From Mycolicibacterium sp. BiH015 (GTDB lineage Bacteria > Actinomycetota > Actinomycetes > Mycobacteriales > Mycobacteriaceae), in contig NZ_JAQGCZ010000002.1 of assembly GCF_027706845.1 (NCBI RefSeq), positions 124,001 through 188,000 on the forward strand: a DNA stretch of 64,000 bases, read 5' to 3'. How positions within the stretch are numbered: position 1 is the first letter of the stretch; each line of letters starts with the position of its first letter. A program made the position numbers and the translations under genes. Below the pieces are notes generated by a model. That model saw only the letters and a program-made list of their open reading frames with translations. It was not told the origin of the DNA and ran no database searches. Below, piece after piece: positions 24,518 to 33,746 of this stretch.

Positions 24518-26071
24518 ATGTCCACACCCATCCGCCCCGAAGTAGCGCTCTCGGGCCGCAGTCTCGCCGCGGCCGAGGGGATCGGTCTCAAGCGTGAAGC
24601 CGTCGGCGCGTGGGGCGTCTTCGCCCAGGGCCTTGCGGCCGCCGCGCCGAGCGTCGCCATCGCCGTCGTACCGTTCTCTCTGTTCGTCGCCGCAGGCAAG
24701 GGCGCGGCGTGGGCGGTGCTGGTCGGTCTCGGAATCGTCATTCTGATCGCGACCACCATCAGTTTCCAGGCCAAGCGCACCGTGTCCTCGGGCTCGCTGG
24801 GTACGTACACGGGCAACGGGCTCGGTCCCGGGTTCGCCTTTGCGGCCGGGTTCAGCCTCCTGATCGGCTACATCGGTTTCGCCACCACCGGCACGCTTGG
24901 TGGCGTTCTGTACCTCGACGCGTTCCTGGAATCCATCGGCCTTGGCTCACAGGATCATTGGTTCCGGCTCCTGTTGGTGATCGTCGTAGTGGCCGCCGCC
25001 GTCTACCTGCCCTACCGAGGTGTCTCGATCTCCGCGAAGTACGAGCTCGTGTTCGAGCTGATCGCCATCGCCTCGATCTTCGTGATCATCGTCGGCGCCT
25101 ACCTCAGCTACGGCATCCGGATCGACTGGGAGCAGTGGAACCCCGCTCACCTGGCGTCCAGCTCGACCTTCGTCGCCGCCGTGGTGGCGGTCGGCTCCTA
25201 CGCGGGCTTCGAGAGTGTCGCCTCGCTGGGCGCTGAAGCCAAAGACGCGCACCGTAACATCGCCAGATCCCTGCTGCGGGTGGTGTTGATCCTCGGGGTG
25301 CTCTACATCGTTGCCACCTACCCGCAGATCCTGTTCTTCGACGGGATCGACGGCGACCGCGCCGTGCTGCCGCAGCTCGCCGAGAGTGCCGGCGTGGCAT
25401 GGGTGAACCAGGTCGTCAGCGGCGCAGTGGCCATCGCGTTCATCGTGTTCGTCACCGCGGTCACCACAGCCGGTGCGCGCTCGCTGTTCACGTTCGCCCA
25501 CGAAGGGGCGCTGCCGAAGGCACTGACGCGCGTGCACCCTCGCTACGCGACACCGTGGGTCGGTGTGCTGTTCATCGGCGCACTGGCGCTGACCTTCTCC
25601 GTTGTCGCAACGTTCAGCTCCGCAGGTCGGCTGGTCTTCGACGTCTACGGCGGGTACGTAGCCACGTGGGGCTTCCTGATCAGCTACCTGTTGGTAGTCA
25701 TCGCGACGCCGGTCTGGCTCTATAAGATCAAGGCGCTGACGCCGGCGCGGCTGACCGTGTCCGCGGCGGCGGTGCTCGGGCTCGCGTATGTGATCTTCAG
25801 CAACTTCTATCCGGTGCCCGAATTCCCCTTCAACATCCTGCCGTTCATCTTCGGCGGCATCCTGGCCGCCGGCTTGCTCTGGTACGCCTACCTGAGCAAG
25901 GCCAGGCCGGAGGTGGCCCGGCGCATCGGCACTATTCAGACGCTGTCGGAAGAAGAGCAGCAGCGGCTCGCCGATGAGGGCATCCTCGACGTCCTGGCGC
26001 ACAGCGAGCCCGAGACCGACGATGACGACGATCCGCAGTCCAGGCGGGACCGCGAACCGGTCGCCCCGTGA
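24518..26071 (+). CDS. APC-family permease
   Basis: This 517-residue membrane protein has about twelve hydrophobic segments and the APC pattern (GLAAAAPSVAIAVVPFSLF near residue 38; VGSYAGFESVASLGAEAKDAHRNI near residue 226). The last 50 residues are hydrophilic, with an acidic tail ETDDDDDPQS. APC members move amino acids, amines or related zwitterions. The stop overlaps the GTG of the DszC-like gene, so transport and oxygenation are coupled. I infer that it imports the organosulfur or amine substrate of this operon. The first operon of the window also pairs an APC permease with flavin monooxygenases. Confidence 0.85.
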   Translation: MSTPIRPEVALSGRSLAAAEGIGLKREAVGAWGVFAQGLAAAAPSVAIAVVPFSLFVAAGKGAAWAVLVGLGIVILIATTISFQAKRTVSSGSLGTYTGNGLGPGFAFAAGFSLLIGYIGFATTGTLGGVLYLDAFLESIGLGSQDHWFRLLLVIVVVAAAVYLPYRGVSISAKYELVFELIAIASIFVIIVGAYLSYGIRIDWEQWNPAHLASSSTFVAAVVAVGSYAGFESVASLGAEAKDAHRNIARSLLRVVLILGVLYIVATYPQILFFDGIDGDRAVLPQLAESAGVAWVNQVVSGAVAIAFIVFVTAVTTAGARSLFTFAHEGALPKALTRVHPRYATPWVGVLFIGALALTFSVVATFSSAGRLVFDVYGGYVATWGFLISYLLVVIATPVWLYKIKALTPARLTVSAAAVLGLAYVIFSNFYPVPEFPFNILPFIFGGILAAGLLWYAYLSKARPEVARRIGTIQTLSEEEQQRLADEGILDVLAHSEPETDDDDDPQSRRDREPVAP

Positions 26072-27273
26072 CCGTCGCGGTATCTCGTGCAGAGGCCGCC
26101 GCAGCGGTCCGGGACAAGTTGAGAGAGACTGCGGCGCAACGTGATCAGCTGGGTGCCGACCCGCTCGACGAGATCGACTGGCTACGGGAGACGGGGCTTC
26201 TCGGGATCTTCATCCCCGACGAGTACGGGGGTGGCGGGGCCACGTGGTCGCAGGTGGCTCAGGTGGTTCAGACGATCGCCGAGGCCGACTCGTCGATCGC
26301 GCACGTGCTGCTGTATCACTACTTCGGGAGCCTGGCAGGAACCCGCGGTGAGAACGGCTTCGTGGGTACGCATCGGGCGCGACGCATCGCCGAGAACCGG
26401 CTGTTCCACGGGACTGTCGCGCAGGCGGCGTACCCGCCGCTGATCCTGGCGACCCAGACATCGGACGGTTTTCGCCTCAACGGTTCCAAGCCGTTCACCA
26501 GCGGCGCGGCATTGGCCGATGTTCTGCTGGTGTGGACCGTCTTCGACGAGGGCACCACGCTGCTCGGCGACGACGTGTCGGGTCAGCTCGCGACCTTCCA
26601 CGTCGAGCGCACGGCGCCGGGAGTGTCCTTCGGCGGCGACTGGGACAATGTCGGACAGCGCCTCACGGTCAGCGGCACGACGACGCTGGCCGACGTGGCA
26701 GTCGGCACCGCGGATGTAATCGGCTACGGCTACGGCGTCACCGAGGCCACCGCCGCCGACCACCTGGACGTACTGCACATGTATGCCGGCTTCGCGTCGA
26801 TCTTCACCGGTATCGCCGTCGGTGCACTCACCGAAGCGGCGGACTACACCCGCGGTCGTTCGCGGGCGTGGGTCGAGTCCGGTCGCGAGCGCGCCACCGA
26901 CGATCCGCTCATCCTCGAGCGCTACGGGCGGCTCTGGACACAAGTTCAGTCCGCAATCGCGTTGAGCGACAGAGCGAATGTCACGCTCGATGCCGTCCGG
27001 GCCGAGGGAAGTGGGCTGTCCTGGGAGCAGCGCGCAGAGGCCGTGACGCTGATCAACGCGGCGCGTGTGCACGCCAGCGACGTCGCGTTGTCGGTGTCCA
27101 GCGGGCTCTTCGAGCTGACCGGCGCCCGGTCGACCGCGGCGGCGGACGGCCTCGACAGATTCTGGCGCAACGTCAGAACGCTGAGCCTGCACGACCCGCT
27201 GCCGCACAAGCAGGTCCAGATCGGCGACTTCTTCCTCAATCGCACCGAACCGCCCCCCGGCTTCTATTCGTGA
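26068..27273 (+). CDS. DszC/SfnB-like flavin monooxygenase (acyl-CoA dehydrogenase fold)
   Basis: This 401-residue protein has the acyl-CoA dehydrogenase fold in its flavin-monooxygenase form: IPDEYGGGGATWSQV near residue 50, LNGSKPFTSGAALAD near residue 140, DWDNVGQRLTVSGTT near residue 191 and the terminal LDRFWRNVRTLSLHDPL. DszC-type enzymes oxidise sulfides or sulfoxides to sulfones with FMNH2. The GTG start at 26068 overlaps the permease stop (GTGA). It probably prepares a substrate for the DszA-like enzymes of the same operon. No flavin reductase is encoded nearby. Confidence 0.82.
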   Translation: MTVAVSRAEAAAAVRDKLRETAAQRDQLGADPLDEIDWLRETGLLGIFIPDEYGGGGATWSQVAQVVQTIAEADSSIAHVLLYHYFGSLAGTRGENGFVGTHRARRIAENRLFHGTVAQAAYPPLILATQTSDGFRLNGSKPFTSGAALADVLLVWTVFDEGTTLLGDDVSGQLATFHVERTAPGVSFGGDWDNVGQRLTVSGTTTLADVAVGTADVIGYGYGVTEATAADHLDVLHMYAGFASIFTGIAVGALTEAADYTRGRSRAWVESGRERATDDPLILERYGRLWTQVQSAIALSDRANVTLDAVRAEGSGLSWEQRAEAVTLINAARVHASDVALSVSSGLFELTGARSTAAADGLDRFWRNVRTLSLHDPLPHKQVQIGDFFLNRTEPPPGFYS

Positions 27274-27299
27274 TCGCTTCTGCACACTCTGGAGGTTCC

Positions 27300-28293
27300 A
27301 TGACACTGACCGATCATCGCCGTGTGGACACTTGGGTGTTGACCACGGCTACACCACACGATCATCCACTGATCGCCGACTTCCTGGCTACCACCGACGG
27401 GTTGAGTGGCCGCAAATTTGCGGCCGATTCCCGCGACGTCGCAGAGCAACTCGCAGGTGCTTACCCCGGGGCGGTGACCGTGGTGCGGGACGGCGCCGGC
27501 CGCGTCCGCGGCTATGCGTCGCTGAACCAACCCCACGGGCTACAGCCGGAGATCGTCGCGGACGTGGTTCTGGACCCGCAGAGTCCACCGGAGCTCGCCG
27601 ACGATGTCGTCGATGGACTCGTCGCTCGATTCGCCCGGGAAAGTGCCTCGCTTCCCGGTTCGTTCCTCCGGGCCTTCGTCGGCGACGATCAGACCTTCCT
27701 CATCGACGCCCTGCTCCGCCGCGGAGGCGTGCGGGAAGGCCAGTTCATCAGGACCCGCAAGCCTCTCGACGGTGAGGACCCCGAGGAACTGGCGGCGGTC
27801 GCCCTCGCCGGTATCACGGTCGTGGGCTGGCCTGAAGTCCTCAGCCGGGGACTTGGCGAACAGGTCCGCCAGGTGCAGTACGACACATTCCTCGAACATT
27901 TCGGCAACATGTCGAAGACGCCGGAACTGTGGCAGCATCACATCCACAGCCGCTCCTTCGCACCGGATTTGAGCATCGCCGCGCTCGACGACAGCGGTGC
28001 TGTGGTCGGCTACGTACTCGGATCCGTGTACACGGTGGGGACGGGGGTCGCCGAGGAGCGCAGCGCGCATACCGACTACATCGGCGTGCGGCGGGCGCGA
28101 CCAACGTCGTCGCGGCATCGCCGAATTGCTCCTGCGCAAGATCTGGTCGGCTGCGCTGTCGCGTGGACTGTCCGTGGCCTCGTTGGGCACCGACATCAAC
28201 AACCGCAGCAATGCCCACCTCCTCTATGAGCGGCTGGGATACGTGGCCGTCGAGCGCCAGTCCGCCTACCGGATCGAGGCCCCCTCACAATGA
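27300..28293 (+). pseudogene. GNAT-family acetyltransferase, frameshifted
   Basis: A GGAGG ribosome site precedes the ATG at 27300. The first frame encodes two GNAT-like halves, but near 28090-28105, in the core acetyl-CoA loop, it loses homology and runs to a stop at 28229. The correct continuation (DQRRRGIAELLLRKIW, then NNRSNAHLLYERLGYVAVERQ) is in another frame and ends at 28293, overlapping the next ATG by 4 nt. The run GCGGCGGGCGCGACC looks like a 4-nt insertion relative to an expected GVRRDQRRRGIAE. The intact 3' end and operon spacing suggest a recent lesion or a sequencing error. An intact product would N-acetylate a small molecule in this operon. Confidence 0.75.
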
Positions 28294-29525
28294 CCCATTC
28301 CGCGACATATCTGGCACGGCCGACCGCGGACCTCGCCGAACTAGCGGACCGTTTTGAGCCCGTGTTCGACAAGGTCGCCGAAGGCAATGCCGACAGGGAA
28401 CGCCACCGGGTGTTCCCGAACGAGCAGGTGAAGCTGCTCAACGACGCCGGCTTCGGGACATTGCGGATTCCGGTGCAGCACGGCGGTTTCGGAGCCTCGC
28501 TGGAACAGACCTTCTTGCTGCTGGCTGATCTCGGTGCCGCCGACTCGAACGTGGCGCACATCTGGCGCAACCACCTCGCGTTCGTCGAGGACCGGCTCAA
28601 CGCGCCGGTGTCCGACGCGAACAACACGTGGATCGAGCGCTTCCTGGCCGGCGAGTTCGTCGGGGGCGGCTGGACGGAAGCCAACAACGTCACGTTGGCG
28701 AATATGGCAACGACCGTGACGGCCGAGGACGATCACTGGGTGGTGACGGGGTCGAAATACTATGCCACCGGCAGTCTTTACGCCGACTGGCTCGATGTCA
28801 TCGGGCGTGACGGCAGCGGGGAGCTGTTGACGGCGTTGGTGCGCCGCACCGACCCGGGAGTCACGCTGATCGACGACTGGCGGGGTTTTGGCCAGCGCAC
28901 CACTGCCAGCGGTTCGGCGCGGTATGACGGTGTACGCGCCGAGCGCGGTAACGTCTTTCCCGCCGCCGAACGGTTCAGCTATCAGCCGCACTTCTATCAG
29001 ATTGCGATGTTGTCGGTGCTGACCGGAATCACCCGCGCCGCTCTGCGGGATGGGTCGGCGGCTCTGGCTGACCGCACGCGCAACTATCCGCAGGGTCTGA
29101 CGGCCAAGCCCACCGACGATGCTCAACTGCTGCAGGTGATCGGTCAGGTGTCCGCCGACGTGTTCGCGACCAGAGCAGCACTGGGACTCAGTGCCCGCAG
29201 CCTCGACGATGTTGTCTCAGGACGGATCTCTGGTGACGACGCCCGTGCGCGGCAACGGCTGATCGACGCCGAGGTTGCGGTCACACAGGCCCAGCTGGTG
29301 ATCATCAACGCTGCGCTGCAGGCGACCACCACGATCTTCGATGCGCTCGGCGCGTCGGGCGTTTCGGAGGGCTTGGCCCTCGACCGGCACTGGCGTAACG
29401 CGCGCACGCTGGCGTCTCACAATCCCCGCGTCTATAAGGCTCGTATCCTCGGCGACTGGTTCATCAACGGCAAGGATCCGGTGCCAGACTTGGCAGCGCT
29501 CGGTCGCGGCGGACAGGGCGACTAA
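28290..29525 (+). CDS. DszC/SfnB-like flavin monooxygenase (acyl-CoA dehydrogenase fold)
   Basis: This 411-residue protein is the third DszC/SfnB relative in the window. Shared marks are RIPVQHGGFGASLEQ near residue 58, TGSKYYATGSLYADW near residue 152, DDWRGFGQRTTASGSARYDG near residue 196 and LDRHWRNARTLASHNPRVYKA near the end. The fold is that of acyl-CoA dehydrogenases, and I infer FMNH2-dependent sulfoxidation rather than acyl-CoA chemistry. The ATG overlaps the GNAT stop. It is the last gene of the operon that starts with the DszA pair and ends 16 nt from the convergent SsuD-like gene. Confidence 0.82.
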   Translation: MTHSATYLARPTADLAELADRFEPVFDKVAEGNADRERHRVFPNEQVKLLNDAGFGTLRIPVQHGGFGASLEQTFLLLADLGAADSNVAHIWRNHLAFVEDRLNAPVSDANNTWIERFLAGEFVGGGWTEANNVTLANMATTVTAEDDHWVVTGSKYYATGSLYADWLDVIGRDGSGELLTALVRRTDPGVTLIDDWRGFGQRTTASGSARYDGVRAERGNVFPAAERFSYQPHFYQIAMLSVLTGITRAALRDGSAALADRTRNYPQGLTAKPTDDAQLLQVIGQVSADVFATRAALGLSARSLDDVVSGRISGDDARARQRLIDAEVAVTQAQLVIINAALQATTTIFDALGASGVSEGLALDRHWRNARTLASHNPRVYKARILGDWFINGKDPVPDLAALGRGGQGD

Positions 29526-29541
29526 CGAGGTCATTTGCCTT

Positions 29542-30642
29542 TCACACCAGTCCTCGTGATCGCAGCACCGCCCCGGCCCCTTCGGCGAACCAGTAGGCCT
29601 CCTCGACGTGTGGCTGCCCAGACAGGATGAAGTGGTCGATGCCGAGGTCGTGGTATTCGGCGATCCGATCGGCAACCTCGGTGTGGCTTCCGACGAGCGC
29701 GGTCCCCGCGCCTCCCCGTACCAAGCCGTAGCCCGCCCACAGATTGGGTGAGATTTCCAGATCCGCGGTGCGGCCTTTGTTGAGAGCCGTCATGCGCCGC
29801 TGGCCGACGGACTCCGACCGCGCGAAAACCTCCTGGGCCGAACGGATCCGCTCGTCGTCGATAGCCCTGAGCAACCGTTCGGCGTGGGCCCACGCCTCCG
29901 CCGACGTGTCCCTGCTGATGACGTGCAGACGAATTCCGAACTGCAACGTCCGGTTGTGGGTGGCCGCGCGGGCGCGCACCCGGTCGAGCCGTTCGGCGAT
30001 CTGGGCGGGCGTCTCCCCCCACGCCAGGTACGTGTCGACGTGTTCGGCCGCGACTTCTTCGGCGGCAGCGGATGCGCCGCCGAAGAACACCTGCGGGGGA
30101 TCCCAGTCGCCGAAATCGATTCGGGCGCCGCTGACCTGATAATGGTGGCCGGCGAAGTCGAAGGTCGAGTCACGTGGCGCGGAACTGACACCGCGCAACA
30201 CCGACAGAAACTCTGCTGTGCGACGGTAGCGCGCATCGTGGTCCAGATGATCGCCGAATCGCGCCTGCTCGACCGGATCTCCGCCGGTGACGATGTTGAG
30301 CAGCAGTCGCCCGCCGGACACCCGCTGGAACGTGGCCGCCTGGTGGGCGGCCAGCGTGGGGGAGATGAACCCGGGACGGAACGCGACCAGGAACTTCAGC
30401 CGCCTCGTGACCTGGCTGAGCGCGGCAGTGGTGATCCAGGCGTCCTCACACCACGTGCCGGTGGGCGTCAGTACCGCCTCGAAGCCGAGAAGCTCTGCGG
30501 TGCGGGCAATCTCACCCAAATAGGCGATCGTCGGTGGACGGATGCCACCTGCGGTCGGACCCAGGTGTGAATCGTCACCGGAGCCGACTATTTCCCGACT
30601 GTCCCCATTGGTGGGTAGATACCAGTGGAGATGAATGCCCAT
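29542..30642 (-). CDS. SsuD-like alkanesulfonate monooxygenase
   Basis: This 366-residue luciferase-like TIM barrel closely follows SsuD: HWYLPTNGDSR at the N-terminus, CEDAWITTAALSQVT near residue 66, GGRLLLNIVTGGDPVEQARFG near residue 110, HDARYRRTAEFL near residue 134 and the C-terminal LSGQPHVEEAYWFAEG. SsuD uses FMNH2 and O2 to release sulfite from alkanesulfonates. It is the last gene of a MetN-MetI-MetQ-like operon and its start overlaps the metQ-like stop by one base. The importer may therefore bring in a sulfonated or sulfur-containing organic acid for this enzyme. Confidence 0.87.
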   Translation of the reverse strand: MGIHLHWYLPTNGDSREIVGSGDDSHLGPTAGGIRPPTIAYLGEIARTAELLGFEAVLTPTGTWCEDAWITTAALSQVTRRLKFLVAFRPGFISPTLAAHQAATFQRVSGGRLLLNIVTGGDPVEQARFGDHLDHDARYRRTAEFLSVLRGVSSAPRDSTFDFAGHHYQVSGARIDFGDWDPPQVFFGGASAAAEEVAAEHVDTYLAWGETPAQIAERLDRVRARAATHNRTLQFGIRLHVISRDTSAEAWAHAERLLRAIDDERIRSAQEVFARSESVGQRRMTALNKGRTADLEISPNLWAGYGLVRGGAGTALVGSHTEVADRIAEYHDLGIDHFILSGQPHVEEAYWFAEGAGAVLRSRGLV

Positions 30643-31496
30643 CAGAACGCTGGGTAGACGTCGCCGCCGGGCCAGCGCTGCTCGATGAACTCCTTGGTCT
30701 GAGGGCTGTGCAGCAATTCGTTGAGCTTGACGATGTTCGGATCGTCTGCGTTGTCCTGGCGGCTGGCGAGGAAGTTCGCATACGGATTGTTGTCGGTCGA
30801 CTCGACGATCAGCGCATCCTTGAGGGTGTATCCGGCATCGAGGAAGTAGTTGCCGTTCAGGATCGCCAGGTCGACGTCGGGGACGGCTTTGGCCTGCAGA
30901 TCGGGTGCGGCCTCGATGAACTGCAGGTTCTTCGGGTTGCCCACGGTCTTCACATTCACCGGACCGTCGGTCGGAAGAGTTACCAGCCCTTTGGTTTCCA
31001 GAAGTTTGAGTGCTCTCGCCTGGTTGCTTCCGTCGTCGGTGATGCTGATCCTGGCACCGTCGGGGAGTTGCTCGGCGCTGGTGATCTTGTCGGAGAAGGC
31101 GGCGTACGGCTCGATGTGCACACCCGGGAACTCGTGCAGCTGATAGCCGAAATCGGCGACCTGCTCTTCGAGATAGGGCTTGTGCTGGAAGTAGTTGGCA
31201 TCGATGTCGCCTTCGGAGAGCCAGCGGTTGCCGAGCGAGTAATCGTCGAACACACGGATGTCGAAGTCCAGGCCGGCGTCCTTGGCGGGGCCGTTCTTGA
31301 TGAACTCCAGGATCTCGGCGTGCGGTACCTGGGTCGCGGCCACCGTGATCCGTTCGCTCTTGTCGTCACCGCCACCCAGCCACAGGAAACCGGCGACGGC
31401 GATCACCACCACGACAATGGCACCGAGCGCGAGGTACAGCGGGGTCTTCCGTTTCGGCGGGCCGACGGGAGGCTGGGCGGGAGGGGTTGTGGTCAT
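30642..31496 (-). CDS. MetQ/NlpA-type substrate-binding protein, membrane anchored
   Basis: This 284-residue protein has a Pro-rich start, one hydrophobic segment (residues about 20-42) and then an NlpA/MetQ domain (ITVAATQVPHAEILEFI, DANYFQHKPYLEEQ, VDLAILNGNYFLDAG). MetQ proteins bind methionine and are normally lipoproteins. No lipobox is seen here, so it is probably held by an uncleaved membrane helix. It lies 60 nt after the permease gene. The SsuD-like neighbour suggests that the true ligand may be an organosulfur compound other than methionine. Confidence 0.85.
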   Translation of the reverse strand: MTTTPPAQPPVGPPKRKTPLYLALGAIVVVVIAVAGFLWLGGGDDKSERITVAATQVPHAEILEFIKNGPAKDAGLDFDIRVFDDYSLGNRWLSEGDIDANYFQHKPYLEEQVADFGYQLHEFPGVHIEPYAAFSDKITSAEQLPDGARISITDDGSNQARALKLLETKGLVTLPTDGPVNVKTVGNPKNLQFIEAAPDLQAKAVPDVDLAILNGNYFLDAGYTLKDALIVESTDNNPYANFLASRQDNADDPNIVKLNELLHSPQTKEFIEQRWPGGDVYPAF

Positions 31497-31556
31497 GACG
31501 ATGTCCTTTCAGTTGAAGCTCGGGGAGTGAGGGGTGGTCAACGGCTGGGTGTCGCG

Positions 31557-32309
31557 TCAGGCGGACAGTCTGTCGGCAGCGTCCACTTCGACCGCATCAT
31601 CGCCACCCCCTCGCCGCGCCCGATGATCTGTGCGGCGGGCGAAGTAATCGCCCACAACTTGAAAGATCTGCGCCAACAAGATCAACAGCAACACTGTCGA
31701 CCACAGCACCGGGCCGTCGTAGGATCGCGCGCCGTAACGGATCGCGAGGTCACCCAGGCCGCCGCCGCCGATGACGCCGGCCAGTGCTGAAAAGCCAAGC
31801 AGCGCAATGATAGTGATGGTCAGTCCGGCGATGATGCCGCTAATTGACTCGGGTAGAAGCGTTTTGGTGATGATCTGCCAGCGCGTCGCGCCCACGACGC
31901 GTGCGGCGTCGATCTTGCCGCTGTCCACCTCGCGCAGCGACGCCTCCACGAGCCTGGCGAAGAACGGGATCGTGCCGATCGCCAGCGGCACCATTGCGGC
32001 GACGGTGCCGAGGCTGGAGCCGACCAGCAGTCTGCCGAGCGGCCACAACGCGATCACCAGCACCAGGAACGGCAGTGATCGTGTCACGTTGACGACGACA
32101 CCCAGGGTGCTGTTGAGCCAGCGCACGGGGGAGAGGCCACCCGGCGAGGTGACGTACAGGATCACGCCCAGCGGTATCCCGAACAGGACGACGAACACGA
32201 ACGGGACGAACACCAGTTGCAGGGTCTGGTTCAGGGCCACCAGGAGGGCATCCGTCTTCAGCAGGATCGAGTCTTCGAGCCACGCCGTGAAGGAGTCCGC
32301 GAAGCTCAT
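31557..32309 (-). CDS. MetI-type ABC permease
   Basis: This 250-residue membrane protein has five or six helices and a clear EAA loop (ARVVGATRWQIITKTLLPES near residue 150). It is the permease class that pairs with MetN and MetQ. The start is placed at the ATG at 32309, which overlaps the ATPase stop by 4 nt; an 18-residue upstream extension is in frame but hydrophilic. The C-terminal 20 residues are charged. Confidence 0.86.
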   Translation of the reverse strand: MSFADSFTAWLEDSILLKTDALLVALNQTLQLVFVPFVFVVLFGIPLGVILYVTSPGGLSPVRWLNSTLGVVVNVTRSLPFLVLVIALWPLGRLLVGSSLGTVAAMVPLAIGTIPFFARLVEASLREVDSGKIDAARVVGATRWQIITKTLLPESISGIIAGLTITIIALLGFSALAGVIGGGGLGDLAIRYGARSYDGPVLWSTVLLLILLAQIFQVVGDYFARRTDHRARRGGGDDAVEVDAADRLSA

Positions 32310-33298
32310 GCCGGCACCTCGGGCGCGGGGACCACGAAGCCGAGGCCGTGCCGGGAGAACCACTGTGAGTATTCGTCGACGCGATCCGGGGCAGGATGGC
32401 CGTTCCCGGACAGCCCGAGCTGAAACTGCGAGACGGTCTGGGTTCCCAGGCGCAGCACCTCGCCGTCGATGATGCGCACATCGGTGTTCAGCTCCCTGGC
32501 GAGCGCGCTGATGAACGAGGCCGACGAATCGGTGCCCGCGAGCACGTTGACGATGAGTTCACCCGCCGCCGGTTGTGGTGGCGCGCCCAGTGGGGGCAGC
32601 AGACCGGAATCCGGGTTGCTGGCCACGTCGGCGAGATCTCCTTGCACGACGACACGGCCCTCGTCGAGCACGGCGACGCGGTCGGCGATCTGACGCACGA
32701 TCGCCAAGTCGTGCGTGATAAGCAAGATGGTGACGTCGAGTTCGTCGCGCAGGTCCGTCAGCAGCGCCAGGATCTCCTGGGTGGTTGACGGATCCAGCGC
32801 ACTGGTCGGTTCGTCGGCGAGAATCACGGACGGCTTACCTGCCAGCGCTCGGGCGATCCCGACCCGCTGTCGCTGGCCGCCCGACAGTTGAGCGGGGTAG
32901 GCCTCCCCGCGGGTGGCCAGGCCCACCAGCTCAAGGAGCTCCTGTGCGCGGTGCCACCGTTTGGTGCGGTCCCAGCCGGCGATCTCCAGCGGGTACTCGA
33001 TGTTGGCGCGCGCCGTGCGGTTGTCGAGCAGGTTGGCGGACTGGAAGACATTGCCCAGCCGACGGCGCGCGGTGCGCAGTTCGCGCTCGGGCAGCGCCGT
33101 CAGATCCTGCCCGTCAAGCACCACCCGACCGCGGGTCGGCCGCTCCAGCAGCGCGATGTTGCGTACCAGGGTGCTCTTGCCCGAGCCGCTGCTGCCGACG
33201 ACTCCGAGAATCGCGCCTTGGTCCACCGAGATGCATACGCCCTCGAGCGCCCTGGTGCTGCCGTAGACCTTCGTCAGGTCTTCGGTGTAGATCGACAT
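32306..33298 (-). CDS. MetN-type ABC ATPase with NIL domain
   Basis: This 330-residue ATPase has Walker A GSSGSGKST near residue 36, signature LSGGQRQRV, Walker B VILADEP and switch LITHD. Beyond residue 240 it has the NIL domain typical of MetN, where methionine-type ligands bind and shut the transporter (trans-inhibition). That supports feedback control by an internal sulfur metabolite. It is the first gene of the MetNIQ-SsuD operon. The 103 nt upstream show no recognisable SAM riboswitch. Confidence 0.87.
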   Translation of the reverse strand: MSIYTEDLTKVYGSTRALEGVCISVDQGAILGVVGSSGSGKSTLVRNIALLERPTRGRVVLDGQDLTALPERELRTARRRLGNVFQSANLLDNRTARANIEYPLEIAGWDRTKRWHRAQELLELVGLATRGEAYPAQLSGGQRQRVGIARALAGKPSVILADEPTSALDPSTTQEILALLTDLRDELDVTILLITHDLAIVRQIADRVAVLDEGRVVVQGDLADVASNPDSGLLPPLGAPPQPAAGELIVNVLAGTDSSASFISALARELNTDVRIIDGEVLRLGTQTVSQFQLGLSGNGHPAPDRVDEYSQWFSRHGLGFVVPAPEVPA

Positions 33299-33401
33299 AC
33301 CTTCCTCACCGTCGAAAAGCTGTGCACAGGCCTAGACATTCATGCCGAAAACGGCTGAGGTGCCCAGCGTTCTGTTCAGCGAGGTTGAAAGTTGCCGAGT
33401 G

Positions 33402-33671
33402 TCAGCTGGCGGCGGCGAGCGTCCCGGTGCGGCTGGTTCTGATCAGCTCGCCCCAGGCGCTGAAGGCCTCGGCATGGTCGGCCGACGAGGATCCGCTCGC
33501 GACCGCCACCAGGCCCGAGGCGATCGCACCCAGGCCGATGCCGGTCTGGTGCACCACTCTCACCAACTCTTCGAAGGCCTCGGTGCGCGCGCATCCGCGC
33601 AGTCCGATCAGGATCCCGACGGCGACATCGATGATTTGACGAGATGTCTCGTCTGTCCCGGTGAAACTCAT
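33402..33671 (-). CDS. Small ANTAR-domain protein
   Basis: This 89-residue protein consists mainly of an ANTAR-like helical region: RQIIDVAVGILIGLRGCARTEAFEELVRVVHQ followed by an AIASGLVAVA helix. ANTAR domains bind paired RNA hairpins and cause transcription antitermination, usually as the output of a sensor. Here there is no receiver or GAF domain attached, so it is either a stand-alone RNA binder or an adaptor. The usual aromatic/Asn residues of the helix are partly changed. It lies 75 nt after the trehalase gene on the same strand. Confidence 0.6.
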   Translation of the reverse strand: MSFTGTDETSRQIIDVAVGILIGLRGCARTEAFEELVRVVHQTGIGLGAIASGLVAVASGSSSADHAEAFSAWGELIRTSRTGTLAAAS

Positions 33672-33746
33672 GGCAACGATGGTCCGCCCGGCGGCGGTCT
33701 TGCGGGAGTGTTCTGCGCGGGCAGACGCAAAACCGCGACAGTCCCG

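Noticed and set aside
33299..33401. SAM riboswitch upstream of the MetN-type gene
   Set aside because: The 103 nt show no conserved SAM-I or SAM-IV core by eye, and no terminator-like hairpin with a T-run.
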